A stretch of 64,000 bases of DNA from Oleispira sp963933055 (GCA_963933055.1 CAWVSY010000001.1:75104-139103), one strand, 5' to 3'; shown: positions 28,113 through 37,381, counted from the first letter of the stretch. Numbers and translations: made by a program. The notes: generated by a model not told the origin, from the letters alone.

Positions 28113-28150
28113 AAGAAATAAAAACGAACATAGGCTCGTTTCTATTTCTT
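28113..28150. terminator. Bidirectional terminator hairpin
   Basis: A 15-position stem with one mismatch (28113-28127 with 28136-28150) and an eight-base loop, A-rich on one arm and T-rich on the other, lies between the convergent VanZ-like and siderophore-receptor genes. It directly follows the VanZ-like stop and can serve both directions. Confidence 0.65.
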
Positions 28151-28168
28151 AATTATTATCGTTAACTA

Positions 28169-30301
28169 TTAAAAGTTATAAGATACCGCAAGCTTCCAAT
28201 TAGCAGGGGCACCGTAACGAACCTGACCGCTATTGATATAGCTATAATATTTCTCATCTAAAAGATTCTCAATATTAAGCTGTACTTTCACATTATTGTT
28301 CACGTCATAACGTCCCATTAAACTCACTAGCTGATACGAATCTTGAACGATGTCATTTTCATATATTTTGTCTTGCCAGTTAATACCGCCACCAAGAGTC
28401 AGCTCAGGCATTAAATCAACAAAGTTGTAGGAAGAATAAATGTTGGCTTGTTTACGTGGATGATTAGTATTGACATCAAGTGAGACACTATCATCTGCAG
28501 TCAGTTTGAATTCAGAGTATCCTGCACTAAGGTTTAAACCTTTGATTGGTTGACCAATAACTTCTAGTTCATAACCTTCACTGTTAACATTCTCTGCTGC
28601 TTCATACACAGCACGTGTGGCATCATCAGGGTGAACCCCTGTTTGCACTGCAACGTTATCTTGGTCAACTTTAAAAATAGCAACAGACGTTTGTAGCATG
28701 TTATTTAAGTAACTACTTTTCAAACCCACCTCGTACGTTTTACCTTCTAAAGGATCTAGCAACTCGTCATTTGCATCTTGTTTATTTTGTGGGTTAAAGG
28801 TTTCTGCGTAGCTCACATAAACACGGTGATCATCGGTTAAGTCGTATAAAACACCACTATAAGGGACGAATACATTATCATTGCCGTAATCACCCGTATC
28901 CGAGTATGAATCTCCTTTGCGGTTCCAACTCGTCACTCGTCCACCTAGAATAACCTTTAGATCATCCGTTAAATGCAAACGCGTCGCGGCATACACACCT
29001 TTATTTGTTACCTCAATATCTTTATCTAAACTACCATCAGTTGACCACTCTGGTTCCGGAAAATCCCCATTCCAATCATCAAAGTTTGTTACTGGCAAAA
29101 ATGCATTTGTCAAAGCAGCATAGCTGTAAGCTTTAGACTTTTGCTCACTATATATGGCGCCAATCACGATATCAGCGTCTGTGTCAAAAGCATTTGCTTG
29201 ACCGCGCAATTGAACGTCTAAGCTGTGTTGTGTTGATTCACCATCACTTTTGTAAGGCCAAGAAGTCAGGCCATCACCTGTACTCTCATCAAAACTGTTC
29301 GCTGCGTCGTACATATAAAGCAGCTTACTGTCTGATTCATATTTCATGTAATTATAATTAACCGCTAATTCCCAGCCGTTATTAAACAGATGATTCACAT
29401 TTGTAAAAACATTCGTGTTACTCGTTTCCCAGCGAGTCCAATCAGCAGCGGTGGTAACAGATCTATTGAAGTCGGTATCATTGCCATTGCTATACTTAGC
29501 TTGCAGTCCGCCCCATACAGGAGCAATAGGGTCATCATGCTGATAACTAACCCCCACTCGAACTAAAGTATTTGCTGATAAATCCTTCTCAATAACGCCA
29601 TAAAAAACCTGAGTATTTTGTTCAAACAAGTCTGTATAAGAATCGCCATTAACTGCTTTTGCCACAACTCGACCGCGCAATGATCCATCTTCGCTCAAAC
29701 CTGATGCAATATCCGCGTTTAACTCTTTGCGATTCCAACTACCTGTCACAGCACTGACGTGACCGTTAAAGTCAACACTATCAGCTTGCTTACGAACTAA
29801 ATTGATAGAACCAGAAGGATCACCTGTTCCCGTTAACAGCCCTGTTGACCCTCGAACAAATTCGACGCGCTCATAAATAGATACATCAGCAATTGTCTCT
29901 CCTGAGTCACCTAATATACTCCAGGCCATTGGAACACCATCAATTTGATAGTTTTCAATTTTGAAGCCTCGTGCTTGTAATTCATTGCGCACATTATCCC
30001 AAGCAGAATGAGAAACACCAATCGTATTTTTAATCGTGTCGACGACCGTATCTAAACCTTGGTCTTGTATGCGCTGCTCTGTCATCACGCTGACCGACTG
30101 CGGAGTTTCTTTCAGTGTTAGCCCTAAACCCGTAGCCGTATCAATTACTTTATTAACTGAATATTGACCTGAAACCGTCACATTACTTAGATCTACCGCA
30201 TTCGCATTATTTAGCTCAACTACCTCACTCTCACTGGATGCGTAACTCGATACAAACGCTAAAGAAATAGCCGTCGCCAAAGCAGAATTTTTAAAAAGCA
30301 T
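28169..30301 (-). CDS. TonB-dependent siderophore receptor
   Basis: A 710-residue outer-membrane receptor: signal peptide (cleavage near SSYA), TonB-box region LSNVTVSG, and a plug domain with ETPQSVSVMTEQRIQDQGL and YERVEFVRGSTGLLTGTGDPSGSINLVRK. A 22-strand-type barrel ends in NWKLAVSYNF with terminal Phe. The plug motifs are those of FpvA/FhuE/FoxA-like ferric-siderophore receptors; the specific ligand is unknown. A Fur-box-like sequence overlaps its likely -10, and it is divergent from a PepSY protein often linked with iron-siderophore reduction. Confidence 0.93.
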   Translation of the reverse strand: MLFKNSALATAISLAFVSSYASSESEVVELNNANAVDLSNVTVSGQYSVNKVIDTATGLGLTLKETPQSVSVMTEQRIQDQGLDTVVDTIKNTIGVSHSAWDNVRNELQARGFKIENYQIDGVPMAWSILGDSGETIADVSIYERVEFVRGSTGLLTGTGDPSGSINLVRKQADSVDFNGHVSAVTGSWNRKELNADIASGLSEDGSLRGRVVAKAVNGDSYTDLFEQNTQVFYGVIEKDLSANTLVRVGVSYQHDDPIAPVWGGLQAKYSNGNDTDFNRSVTTAADWTRWETSNTNVFTNVNHLFNNGWELAVNYNYMKYESDSKLLYMYDAANSFDESTGDGLTSWPYKSDGESTQHSLDVQLRGQANAFDTDADIVIGAIYSEQKSKAYSYAALTNAFLPVTNFDDWNGDFPEPEWSTDGSLDKDIEVTNKGVYAATRLHLTDDLKVILGGRVTSWNRKGDSYSDTGDYGNDNVFVPYSGVLYDLTDDHRVYVSYAETFNPQNKQDANDELLDPLEGKTYEVGLKSSYLNNMLQTSVAIFKVDQDNVAVQTGVHPDDATRAVYEAAENVNSEGYELEVIGQPIKGLNLSAGYSEFKLTADDSVSLDVNTNHPRKQANIYSSYNFVDLMPELTLGGGINWQDKIYENDIVQDSYQLVSLMGRYDVNNNVKVQLNIENLLDEKYYSYINSGQVRYGAPANWKLAVSYNF

Positions 30302-30325
30302 TAAATCTCAACCTCTAAACCAAAT

Positions 30326-30344
30326 GATAATTATTCGCATTATA
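30326..30344 (-). promoter_or_regulatory. Fur-box-like operator at the receptor promoter
   Basis: GATAAT...CATTAT matches the 19-base Fur consensus at about 14 positions. It overlaps TATAAT (minus strand, 30344-30339), which pairs with TTGCTT (30366-30361) at 16-base spacing. Iron-dependent repression of the receptor is the natural reading. Confidence 0.6.
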
Positions 30345-30378
30345 TACAAAGCCAAGCATCAAGCAATCAATTACGAAT

Positions 30379-30397
30379 ATAAATAATAATTATTATC
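30379..30397. promoter_or_regulatory. Second Fur-box-like site in the divergent iron region
   Basis: An A/T-rich stretch with GATAAT at one end and ATTATTA symmetry matches the Fur consensus at about 13 of 19 positions. It lies between the divergent receptor and PepSY genes and could control both. Confidence 0.5.
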
Positions 30398-30543
30398 ATT
30401 TGCTTTTGCTGAATTTAAAAATGTAGTACCCTTCGGAAACTTTAGATAGCACCACTATCATCCCCCACTAAAAACAGATAGCTAGGTTATGAAGGTTATT
30501 AGCTCGGTTTGTTTCTCATCATCTGGAGAGTAAGGTTTTAATA

Positions 30544-31662
30544 ATGAGTAAAATTAATAGACGATTTTGGTTTCAATTACATGGTTGGTTCTCTTTACCT
30601 ATTTGGGTGATATTTAGTTTCGTTTGTTTAACGGGCACTATTTCAGTGTTAAGCCATGAAATAACATGGCTGGTGAACCCAGACTCTAGAGCCAATAATC
30701 CTGAACACTTAATAGCCAAGCCTATTAATGATCTCATTAAAACTGTTGAACAGAAGTTTCCAACATCTGAGGTAAGCTGGGTAATGACACGCGAGCCATA
30801 CCTTAGTTATGTTATTAGTTTCACTGATACGAATAAGCCCGCCGCTCAGGCTTACGTAAACCAATATACGGGAGAGATACAGGAAGTTTTTCAGGGAATG
30901 ACGTTTATCGGCTTTATGCGTTCTCTACATGGCTGGTTACTATTTCCATGGCACCATAATTTCAGCGTAGGTTATTACCTAGTTTCTTTAATGGCAATCG
31001 TAATGATGGGTGCTTTAGTGACTGGCCTAGTCGTTTATAAAAAGTTTTGGAGAGCATTTTTTAAGCCCCAGCTAAGGGTACATAAAGGCCTACGTATTTT
31101 TTTACAAGATGCTCATCGCTTTAGTGGTGTTTGGTCTATGTGGTTTTTATTTATCATCAGCATCACGGGGCTCTGGTATCTTACACAAGCAGTATTGTGG
31201 CATAACGATGTTGAAATTGAGCCTCACGCTCCACTTCTCGATAACAAAGCAGTGCCTACTTATCAAGCCAAAGTACCCGATTTTTCGATAGATCTCGATC
31301 AAGCCTTAGAAGTTGCAGAGCAAACATACGCAGATTTCACACCTACTTTCATAATGCTACCGGAGCACAATCGAGATACTTTTAAACTGGTTGGTAAAGG
31401 TGACTTCATTTTATATGACGATACGAGCTATAAACTCAGTATAAACCCATGGCAAGGAAATATAGAAGCACAACAAGATCCCGACAATATGACTGTATTG
31501 CAAACCATTTCACATATTACAGACCCTATTCACTACGGCACAATTGGAGGCATTTGGACCAAAATAATTTGGTTTGTTTTTGGACTGATTTTAAGTGGTA
31601 TGTCGGTTGCTGGATTTATGATTTGGCGCTACCGTCTAGTTGAATCTAAGGATGAAAAATAA
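30544..31662 (+). CDS. PepSY-associated membrane protein (PiuB-like)
   Basis: A 372-residue inner-membrane protein with four hydrophobic segments (about 12-34, 145-167, 195-217, 340-362). PepSY-type periplasmic segments lie between them, with RFWFQLHGWFSLP, RSLHGWLLFPWHHNF and DAHRFSGVWS motifs. The conserved His in these helices suggests heme binding, as proposed for the PiuB/ferric-siderophore-reductase group. AGAGTAAGG lies upstream. The next gene overlaps its stop (TAATG). The divergent siderophore receptor and Fur-like sites support a role in iron release from ferric siderophore. Confidence 0.85.
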   Translation: MSKINRRFWFQLHGWFSLPIWVIFSFVCLTGTISVLSHEITWLVNPDSRANNPEHLIAKPINDLIKTVEQKFPTSEVSWVMTREPYLSYVISFTDTNKPAAQAYVNQYTGEIQEVFQGMTFIGFMRSLHGWLLFPWHHNFSVGYYLVSLMAIVMMGALVTGLVVYKKFWRAFFKPQLRVHKGLRIFLQDAHRFSGVWSMWFLFIISITGLWYLTQAVLWHNDVEIEPHAPLLDNKAVPTYQAKVPDFSIDLDQALEVAEQTYADFTPTFIMLPEHNRDTFKLVGKGDFILYDDTSYKLSINPWQGNIEAQQDPDNMTVLQTISHITDPIHYGTIGGIWTKIIWFVFGLILSGMSVAGFMIWRYRLVESKDEK

Positions 31663-32135
31663 TGGCTCGAATAGAAGCAACAATTTGGAATAAAAACAAA
31701 TTCCTACTTAGTGGATTAGTGTTAATTTTACCTTTTATATTTTTATATAAATCACTCAATCCCGTTTTTCCTGATCCATTACCTACAGTAACGATCGGCA
31801 ATTATACGGTTACACCTATGCCTTTTGATTTAGCTCCTGCTTATCAGCATGACGGTGTCTATGTGAAGGACTTTTTACTAACGTTTACCGCTGGAGATAT
31901 TGATGATATTCGCCAAGCATATCTAAACATTGATGACCAAGCCATTCCTTTATCAGATATACAAACAACCAGAGGTGGTGAAGGATTTTTACATGGCAGT
32001 AAACACGGCCAACATGTTCATGCGATTGCAAAACCTAAAATAACGACTGACGATAATATTTGGTTAACGATAGAAAACTGGGATGGTAACGTACTAATAG
32101 CCCGATGGGATATCCCCAAAACAATGCTTGATTAG
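31662..32135 (+). CDS. Unknown small membrane-anchored protein of the iron locus
   Basis: Not recognised as a named family. The 157 residues have one N-terminal hydrophobic anchor (about 14-30) and a predicted periplasmic beta-rich domain. That domain includes a His-rich segment, GFLHGSKHGQHVHAIAKP, that could bind metal or heme. Its start overlaps the PepSY stop by one base, so the two are translationally coupled and probably work together at the inner membrane in iron-siderophore handling. Role inferred from context only. Confidence 0.7.
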   Translation: MARIEATIWNKNKFLLSGLVLILPFIFLYKSLNPVFPDPLPTVTIGNYTVTPMPFDLAPAYQHDGVYVKDFLLTFTAGDIDDIRQAYLNIDDQAIPLSDIQTTRGGEGFLHGSKHGQHVHAIAKPKITTDDNIWLTIENWDGNVLIARWDIPKTMLD

Positions 32136-32174
32136 CCATCAAGCACTGCTGTTTAAACACTACTAAGAATGAAC

Positions 32175-33122
32175 CTATAAATTCACGTCAGGAAAAAAGG
32201 TATCTAAATCACCCAAAGTATCCTGAATAAATTCTAAAAAAGCACGCATCGAGGGTGTTGGGTGTTTTCCTTTTGGATACACCACACACCATGAGCGTTT
32301 TAATGGAAATTCCTTAAGAGGTACGATTTTAAGTAGACCTAATTTTAATTCAGGCAAAATACTTAACTTAGGTAAAACGGCGACACCCAATCCAGCCAAT
32401 ACACCATGCTTAACCGCGTCGTTAGACCCAAGCTGCATAATTGGGGCAATGGATAAACGATGCTCTTGAGCAAAAAGTTCTAATGCCAAGCGACTGCCTG
32501 AGCCCGACTCTCGGCTTAACAGACCCGCATTCAAAAATTGCTGCACGGACACCGCTTCTTCTTGATGAATAGAATGGTCATGCCTCGCAACCGCTAACAA
32601 TTCGTTATCTAAAAATGGCATTGACGCTAAAGGCTTTTCTTCTGGCACAATACCCATAATCACCAAGTGATCTTGATTATCATTTAACCGTTTAATAGCC
32701 TCTGCTCGGTTAACCACCCTCACATTCACATTTAAGGCGGGGTGTTGTTCACAGAATGGCTTTAATAAATAGGGCACCACATATTGCGCGGTATTTACTG
32801 CCACAATATTTAAGTCACCTGCCACTTGTCCTTTCATGGCGGCTAAGTCCGATTGCAGAAAACGTAATTCATCAAACATCACTCGAATGCTTTTCACTAA
32901 GGTTTCTCCTGCGGCCGTGCAATATAACTTGCGCCCAACATACTCAAATACAGGAACATCCAATGCCGCTTCTAATTGTCGCATCTGGCTACTAACCGCT
33001 GGCTGAGTTAAGCCCAGTTGTTCACCCGCTTTCGAATAACTTGCGGTTTCATAGACACTCAGAAATACCTGCAGTTGTCGAAAGGTCAATCTGCTGACTA
33101 ATTTTTGTACGGATAATGGCAT
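32175..33122 (-). CDS. LysR-type transcriptional regulator (CbbR/CmpR-like)
   Basis: A 315-residue LTTR: winged helix-turn-helix at about 10-70 (LTFRQLQVFLSVYETASYSKAGEQLGLTQPAVSSQ in three helices), then a periplasmic-binding-protein-like effector domain. The N-terminal sequence is closest in feel to CbbR/CmpR/YeiE regulators. It is divergent from sbtA across 162 bases containing a perfect 16-base palindrome, the classic LTTR arrangement, so it probably controls sbtA and itself. Effector unknown; a carbon-status metabolite is a reasonable guess. Confidence 0.9.
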   Translation of the reverse strand: MPLSVQKLVSRLTFRQLQVFLSVYETASYSKAGEQLGLTQPAVSSQMRQLEAALDVPVFEYVGRKLYCTAAGETLVKSIRVMFDELRFLQSDLAAMKGQVAGDLNIVAVNTAQYVVPYLLKPFCEQHPALNVNVRVVNRAEAIKRLNDNQDHLVIMGIVPEEKPLASMPFLDNELLAVARHDHSIHQEEAVSVQQFLNAGLLSRESGSGSRLALELFAQEHRLSIAPIMQLGSNDAVKHGVLAGLGVAVLPKLSILPELKLGLLKIVPLKEFPLKRSWCVVYPKGKHPTPSMRAFLEFIQDTLGDLDTFFPDVNL

Positions 33123-33142
33123 TTAACGCTCACGCTGCATTC

Positions 33143-33158
33143 ATAAGTAATTACTTAT
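33143..33158. promoter_or_regulatory. Candidate LysR operator: 16-base palindrome
   Basis: ATAAGTAATTACTTAT is a perfect inverted repeat 20 bases upstream of the LysR gene start and 126 bases before sbtA. It has T-N11-A type symmetry, placed where an LTTR would bind in a divergent intergenic region. Confidence 0.5.
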
Positions 33159-33247
33159 ATAAAGTGAAAATAATATCAATTTTACTTTATACATAAGATC
33201 GCTATGATTCACATCTATATAACTTCAATACTTAATAGGATTAAATC

Positions 33248-33292
33248 ATGCTTAATAATACCCTAATTATAGAGGCGAATAATCATGCCTGA
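33248..33292 (+). CDS. Possible 14-codon leader peptide overlapping sbtA start
   Basis: ATG at 33248 has AGGA eight bases upstream and opens a 14-residue frame, MLNNTLIIEANNHA. It ends at TGA 33290-33292, eight bases into sbtA. The sbtA ribosome-binding site (GAGGCG) lies within it, so translation of the leader could modulate sbtA. No attenuator hairpin is evident, and this may be coincidental. Confidence 0.35.
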   Translation: MLNNTLIIEANNHA

Positions 33293-34235
33293 TATCGTCG
33301 TTTTGTTTTTTGTTTTGGGGTTGGTGGCCGGTTTATTAAAATCGGACTTAAAAATCCCCAAAGCAGCCTACGATACGCTAAGCCTGCTGCTGATGTTAAC
33401 CATTGGTTTAAAAGGCGGTATGGCGTTGTATGGGTCGCTGGAGTGGGCCTTAGTCTTTGAGTTACTCGCCATTGCCTCTTTGGGCGCTATTATTCCTTTC
33501 ATTGTTATTCCCATCTTATTAAAAGTTGCCAAAGCCGATCATGCGAATGCCGCCAGCCTTGCCGCTCATTATGGGTCTGTAAGTGCAGGAACCTTTGCCG
33601 TTGCCTTGGCTTACGTTGAGACCGCTGGCCTAGCCATTGAACCTCAAGTCACCCTTTATTTGGTCATGTTAGAGCTGCCAGCGATTCTTGTCGCATTAGC
33701 GTTTTATCGCAGACATACCCGCAACGACAGCGATTCCAGTAAAAACCAAAGTGAACTCTGGCACGAAACCTTCACCAACCGAGGGGTCGTTTTACTGGTA
33801 GGCGGTGTCATTATTGGTTTTATGTATGGCCCCAACGAAGGCGCGGCAGTAACAGAGCTGTTCACTCACGCATTTAAAGCGGTATTGGCTCTGTTTTTAT
33901 TGGAAATGGGATTAACGGCGGCGGTCACTTTATCGCCAATACCTTGGAAAAAGTGGAAGTTACTTACTTTTGCCCTAATCGCCCCCTTCTTTTTATCTTT
34001 TATTGGCTTGAGTGCAGGTCTCGCGCTGGGTCTTTCGACGGGGTCCGTTGTTATATTGGCAACACTGACCGCCAGCGCCTCTTATATTGCCGCTCCTGCG
34101 GCCATAAAAACGGCCATTCCAAAAGCGGATATTGGCTTAGCCATGCTGATGTCATTAGGAATAACGTTTCCTTTTAACGCCATCGTCGGCATACCAATAT
34201 ACCACCAAATGGTCAGCTACTTTCAGCTGGGCTAA
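33285..34235 (+). CDS. sbtA: SbtA-type sodium-dependent bicarbonate permease
   Basis: A 316-residue protein of about ten hydrophobic segments in two inverted halves, with SbtA-family motifs (LLMLTIGLKGGMAL, AAHYGSVSAGTFA, LFLLEMGLTAA, TLTASASYIAAPAAIK). SbtA imports bicarbonate with sodium, best known from cyanobacterial carbon concentration. Shorter homologues occur in many proteobacteria, where bicarbonate may feed carboxylases. No SbtB PII-like gene follows. A divergent LysR gene and palindrome suggest dedicated control. GAGGCG precedes the ATG, and a strong hairpin terminator lies downstream. Confidence 0.9.
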   Translation: MPDIVVLFFVLGLVAGLLKSDLKIPKAAYDTLSLLLMLTIGLKGGMALYGSLEWALVFELLAIASLGAIIPFIVIPILLKVAKADHANAASLAAHYGSVSAGTFAVALAYVETAGLAIEPQVTLYLVMLELPAILVALAFYRRHTRNDSDSSKNQSELWHETFTNRGVVLLVGGVIIGFMYGPNEGAAVTELFTHAFKAVLALFLLEMGLTAAVTLSPIPWKKWKLLTFALIAPFFLSFIGLSAGLALGLSTGSVVILATLTASASYIAAPAAIKTAIPKADIGLAMLMSLGITFPFNAIVGIPIYHQMVSYFQLG

Positions 34236-34316
34236 TACCAGGATTAAGGTTGAGACATGTTATGCCATAACCAAATTAAGGATGGCATTTCATCGCAAAA
34301 AAGTATCATTAGACGC

Positions 34317-34375
34317 AAAGGAGCTGACTAAAAAACAATCAGTGAAAGTTGTTGAATTTCAGCTCCTTTGTTTTA
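34317..34375 (+). terminator. Intrinsic terminator after sbtA
   Basis: A perfect 11-base stem (34317-34327 with 34359-34369, AAAGGAGCTGA/TCAGCTCCTTT) with an inner ACAA/TTGT pairing is followed by GTTTTAGTT. It lies about 80 bases after the sbtA stop. The rest of the 34236-34647 gap shows only the mqo promoter. Confidence 0.7.
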
Positions 34376-34511
34376 GTTCTATGTTTCAACCTTTTTATTA
34401 CTTATTTTATAGTAACTATAAATAATACTAATACATCAATATAATCCTTATAAATCAATAACTTACGTTAAATTATAATTATTGATCTTAAGCTTATTTT
34501 GTTTGTCAATG

Positions 34512-34540
34512 TTGTGATCTTATTCGAACGAATGTATAAA
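34512..34540 (+). promoter_or_regulatory. Candidate promoter for mqo
   Basis: TTGTGA (34512-34517) and TATAAA (34535-34540) are 17 bases apart, leaving a leader of about 100 bases before the mqo ATG. The -35 box is a partial match. Confidence 0.4.
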
Positions 34541-34647
34541 ACGCTCGTTTTAATTCATTCGGTAGACCTAATCAGCCAAAAGCTGCTACCGATAGGCGCT
34601 GACCGGTGCCGCTTGGATTCGGATTTTTACCTACAGGCGAAATCTAT

Positions 34648-36132
34648 ATGACTACTAAAGAAATCGATGTGCTGCTCGTTGGCGGCGGTGTTATGAGTGC
34701 TACTCTTGGCACGTTATTAAACAAGTTAGACCCTTCGCTAAAATTGACCATGGTGGAGCGTTTAGATCTTGTCGCTCATGAAAGTACCGATGGTTGGAAT
34801 AATGCAGGTACCGGCCACGCAGGTTATTGCGAGCTGAACTACACCCCACAAAATGACCAGGGTGATGTAGAAGTTGATCGTGCACTCGCTATTAACGCAA
34901 ATTTTGAGGTGTCGCTACAGCTATGGAGCGCCTTAATTGGCAGCGGTGATTTACCCGCACCAGAAAATTTCATCAATACTACACCTCACATCAGTTTTGT
35001 TTGGGGTGAAGACAACGTTGCATTTTTACGCCAGCGTTGGGAGAAACTCTCAAAGCACCATTTATTTACGGGCATGGAATACAGCGAAGATCATGCGGTT
35101 CTGCGCGAGTGGATGCCGTTGGTTATGGAAGGCCGTGATGTCAATGACAAAGTTGCCGCAACGCGCATTGCCTTCGGCAGTGACGTTGACTTTGGATCAT
35201 TAACGCGCAACTTGGTTTCATCGTTAGAAAAGCGTGACCCGTTTGAGTTATTACTAAGCCATGAAGTCGCTGAATTAACAAAGACGAAAGATGGCCGCTG
35301 GAACGTTAAATTAAAAAACAGAACAACTGGTGAAAGCAAAACCATCAATGCCGGTTTTGTATTTTTAGGGGCTGGCGGCGGCGCACTGCCGCTTCTTCAA
35401 AAATCGGATATCGACGAAAGCAAAGGCTATGGCGGCTTCCCCGTTTCTGGTCAGTGGTTGGTATGTAAAGACGAAGAAACCATTAAGCAGCATCACGCAA
35501 AAGTATATGGCAAAGCAGCGATTGGTGCCCCTCCAATGTCGGTACCGCATTTAGATACGCGCATCATTAATGGTAAGCCAGCGCTGCTATTTGGCCCGTT
35601 TGCAGGCTTCACGACCAAGTTTTTGAAAGCGGGTTCTAAGTTGGACTTATTCAAATCGGTGCGTGGTAATAACTTATTGCCCATGATGAGCGTCGGCATG
35701 AACAATATGGATCTGACCAAATACTTAATCAGTGAAGTGATGCAGTCTCATGAAGATCGTATGAATGCCTTGCGCGAATACTTTCCACAGGCCAGCTCTG
35801 AAAAATGGTCTTTGGCAGAAGCTGGACAGCGTGTACAGATCATCAAAAAAGATGGCTCTAACGGCGGAAAATTAGAATTTGGTACTGAATTAGTCGCGGC
35901 AAAAGATGGCTCATTAGCGGCCCTACTTGGCGCGTCACCAGGTGCTTCTGTTGCAGCTCAAGCAATGATAGAAGTTATTGAACGCTGCATGGCTGATCGT
36001 TTAAATACAGATTGGAAAGCGCAGTTAAAAGAATGGATACCGTCTTATGGCGAATCGTTAATTGATAATGGTGAACTGCTTAATCGGACACGTGAAAATA
36101 CGCTAAGTATTCTTGGTTTAGGTAAGGCATAG
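34648..36132 (+). CDS. mqo: Malate:quinone oxidoreductase
   Basis: An FAD-dependent, membrane-associated TCA-cycle enzyme that oxidises malate to oxaloacetate and reduces quinone. The 494 residues begin with the dinucleotide fold VLLVGGGVMSATLG. The family motifs WNNAGTGHAGYCELNYTPQ, the central FLGAGGGALPLLQ and the C-terminal LLGASPGAS follow. A GTG at 34606 is in frame, but the ATG at 34648 fits the family N-terminus. The next genes encode transhydrogenase, linking malate oxidation with NADPH supply only by neighbourhood. Confidence 0.96.
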   Translation: MTTKEIDVLLVGGGVMSATLGTLLNKLDPSLKLTMVERLDLVAHESTDGWNNAGTGHAGYCELNYTPQNDQGDVEVDRALAINANFEVSLQLWSALIGSGDLPAPENFINTTPHISFVWGEDNVAFLRQRWEKLSKHHLFTGMEYSEDHAVLREWMPLVMEGRDVNDKVAATRIAFGSDVDFGSLTRNLVSSLEKRDPFELLLSHEVAELTKTKDGRWNVKLKNRTTGESKTINAGFVFLGAGGGALPLLQKSDIDESKGYGGFPVSGQWLVCKDEETIKQHHAKVYGKAAIGAPPMSVPHLDTRIINGKPALLFGPFAGFTTKFLKAGSKLDLFKSVRGNNLLPMMSVGMNNMDLTKYLISEVMQSHEDRMNALREYFPQASSEKWSLAEAGQRVQIIKKDGSNGGKLEFGTELVAAKDGSLAALLGASPGASVAAQAMIEVIERCMADRLNTDWKAQLKEWIPSYGESLIDNGELLNRTRENTLSILGLGKA

Positions 36133-36225
36133 CACAGAGATATTGACACATTATTTTTTGCACTATTTTTTGCACTATAAATTCAAAAAAATTAACAATT
36201 AAAAAACCATTTAGGAGTATTCACT

Positions 36226-37362
36226 ATGTTAATCGGAGTACCTAAGGAAATTTATCCTGGGGAAAACCGCGTAGCATTAATACCAACCGGTATTGATGCA
36301 TTATTATCTGCGGGTTTCGAAGTTGTTGTTCAAGAAGGTGCCGGTGATAAATCTCATTATGACGACGACACCTACCGCAACTGTGGCGCAAGCATTGCCC
36401 CAACCGCGCAATCTTTATACGAGCAAGCGGATATTGTATTAAAAGTACGCCAACCACTTGATGAAGAAGTTGCCTTATTAAAAGCAGACAGCACACTTAT
36501 TTGCTTATTAGATGCATGGTTCAACTTGCCGCTAATCAAGCAATTGGCTGAACGTAATGTGCGTTCTTTTGCTTTGGAATTTATTCCTCGTACAACACGT
36601 GCACAAAGCATGGATGTATTAAGCTCTATGGGCGCTATTAGCGGCTACCGCTCAGTGCTATCGGGTGCCATGGAATTACCACAATATTTCCCAATGCTAA
36701 TGACAGCAGCCGGTACGATTCATCCAGCAAAAGTTTTCATTGTTGGTGCAGGCGTTGCTGGTTTAATGGCGGTGTCTACGGCTCGCCGTTTAGGTGCTGT
36801 TGTTGAAGCCTACGATACGCGTGTTGAAGTACGTGAGCAGGTTGAATCTCTTGGCGCAAAGTTTGTGGAATTTGATTTACCACAAGAAGAAGGCGGCGCA
36901 ACGGGCGGTTACGCAACTGAGAAATCTGAAGAGTTCTATAAAAAGCAGCGCGAACAAATGCAAGCAAAAGTCGCTCAGGCTGACCTTGTGATTACCACCG
37001 CGGCGATTCCAGGAAAAATGTCTCCACGTTTAATTACTAAAGACATGCTGCATTACATGAAAAAAGGGTCTGTGATTGTCGACTTGGCCGCAGAGCGCGG
37101 CGGTAACGTTGAAGGCACAATTGCAGGCCATAAAGCCTATGTTGATGGCGTAACCATTATTGGCTATACCGATCACCCTGGTCGTGTTCCTGTTCATGCT
37201 TCTCAGTTATTAACCAAAAATATCACAACGTTCTTATTGAACATGGCAGCCGATGGCCAGCTAAATATCAATATGGAAGATGACATTGTTGCGGCAACCT
37301 TGATTACAGAAGCTGGCGAAATTAAACACGAAGGCTTAAAAGCCCAAGCTGACAAAGCGTAG
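36226..37362 (+). CDS. pntAA: NAD(P) transhydrogenase subunit alpha part 1
   Basis: The soluble NAD(H)-binding domain I of the proton-translocating transhydrogenase, 378 residues. It starts with the family motif GVPKEIYPGENRVAL and has the nucleotide-binding IVGAGVAGLMAVSTARRLGA and the catalytic-interface segment (ATGGYATEKSEEFYKKQ). AGGAG lies just before the ATG. It is a stand-alone protein, with the membrane part encoded by the next gene, as in the three-subunit enzymes of Rhodospirillum-type bacteria. The three genes are separated by 19 and 12 bases. Confidence 0.96.
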   Translation: MLIGVPKEIYPGENRVALIPTGIDALLSAGFEVVVQEGAGDKSHYDDDTYRNCGASIAPTAQSLYEQADIVLKVRQPLDEEVALLKADSTLICLLDAWFNLPLIKQLAERNVRSFALEFIPRTTRAQSMDVLSSMGAISGYRSVLSGAMELPQYFPMLMTAAGTIHPAKVFIVGAGVAGLMAVSTARRLGAVVEAYDTRVEVREQVESLGAKFVEFDLPQEEGGATGGYATEKSEEFYKKQREQMQAKVAQADLVITTAAIPGKMSPRLITKDMLHYMKKGSVIVDLAAERGGNVEGTIAGHKAYVDGVTIIGYTDHPGRVPVHASQLLTKNITTFLLNMAADGQLNINMEDDIVAATLITEAGEIKHEGLKAQADKA

Positions 37363-37381
37363 ATACAGAGGAATAAAAATT

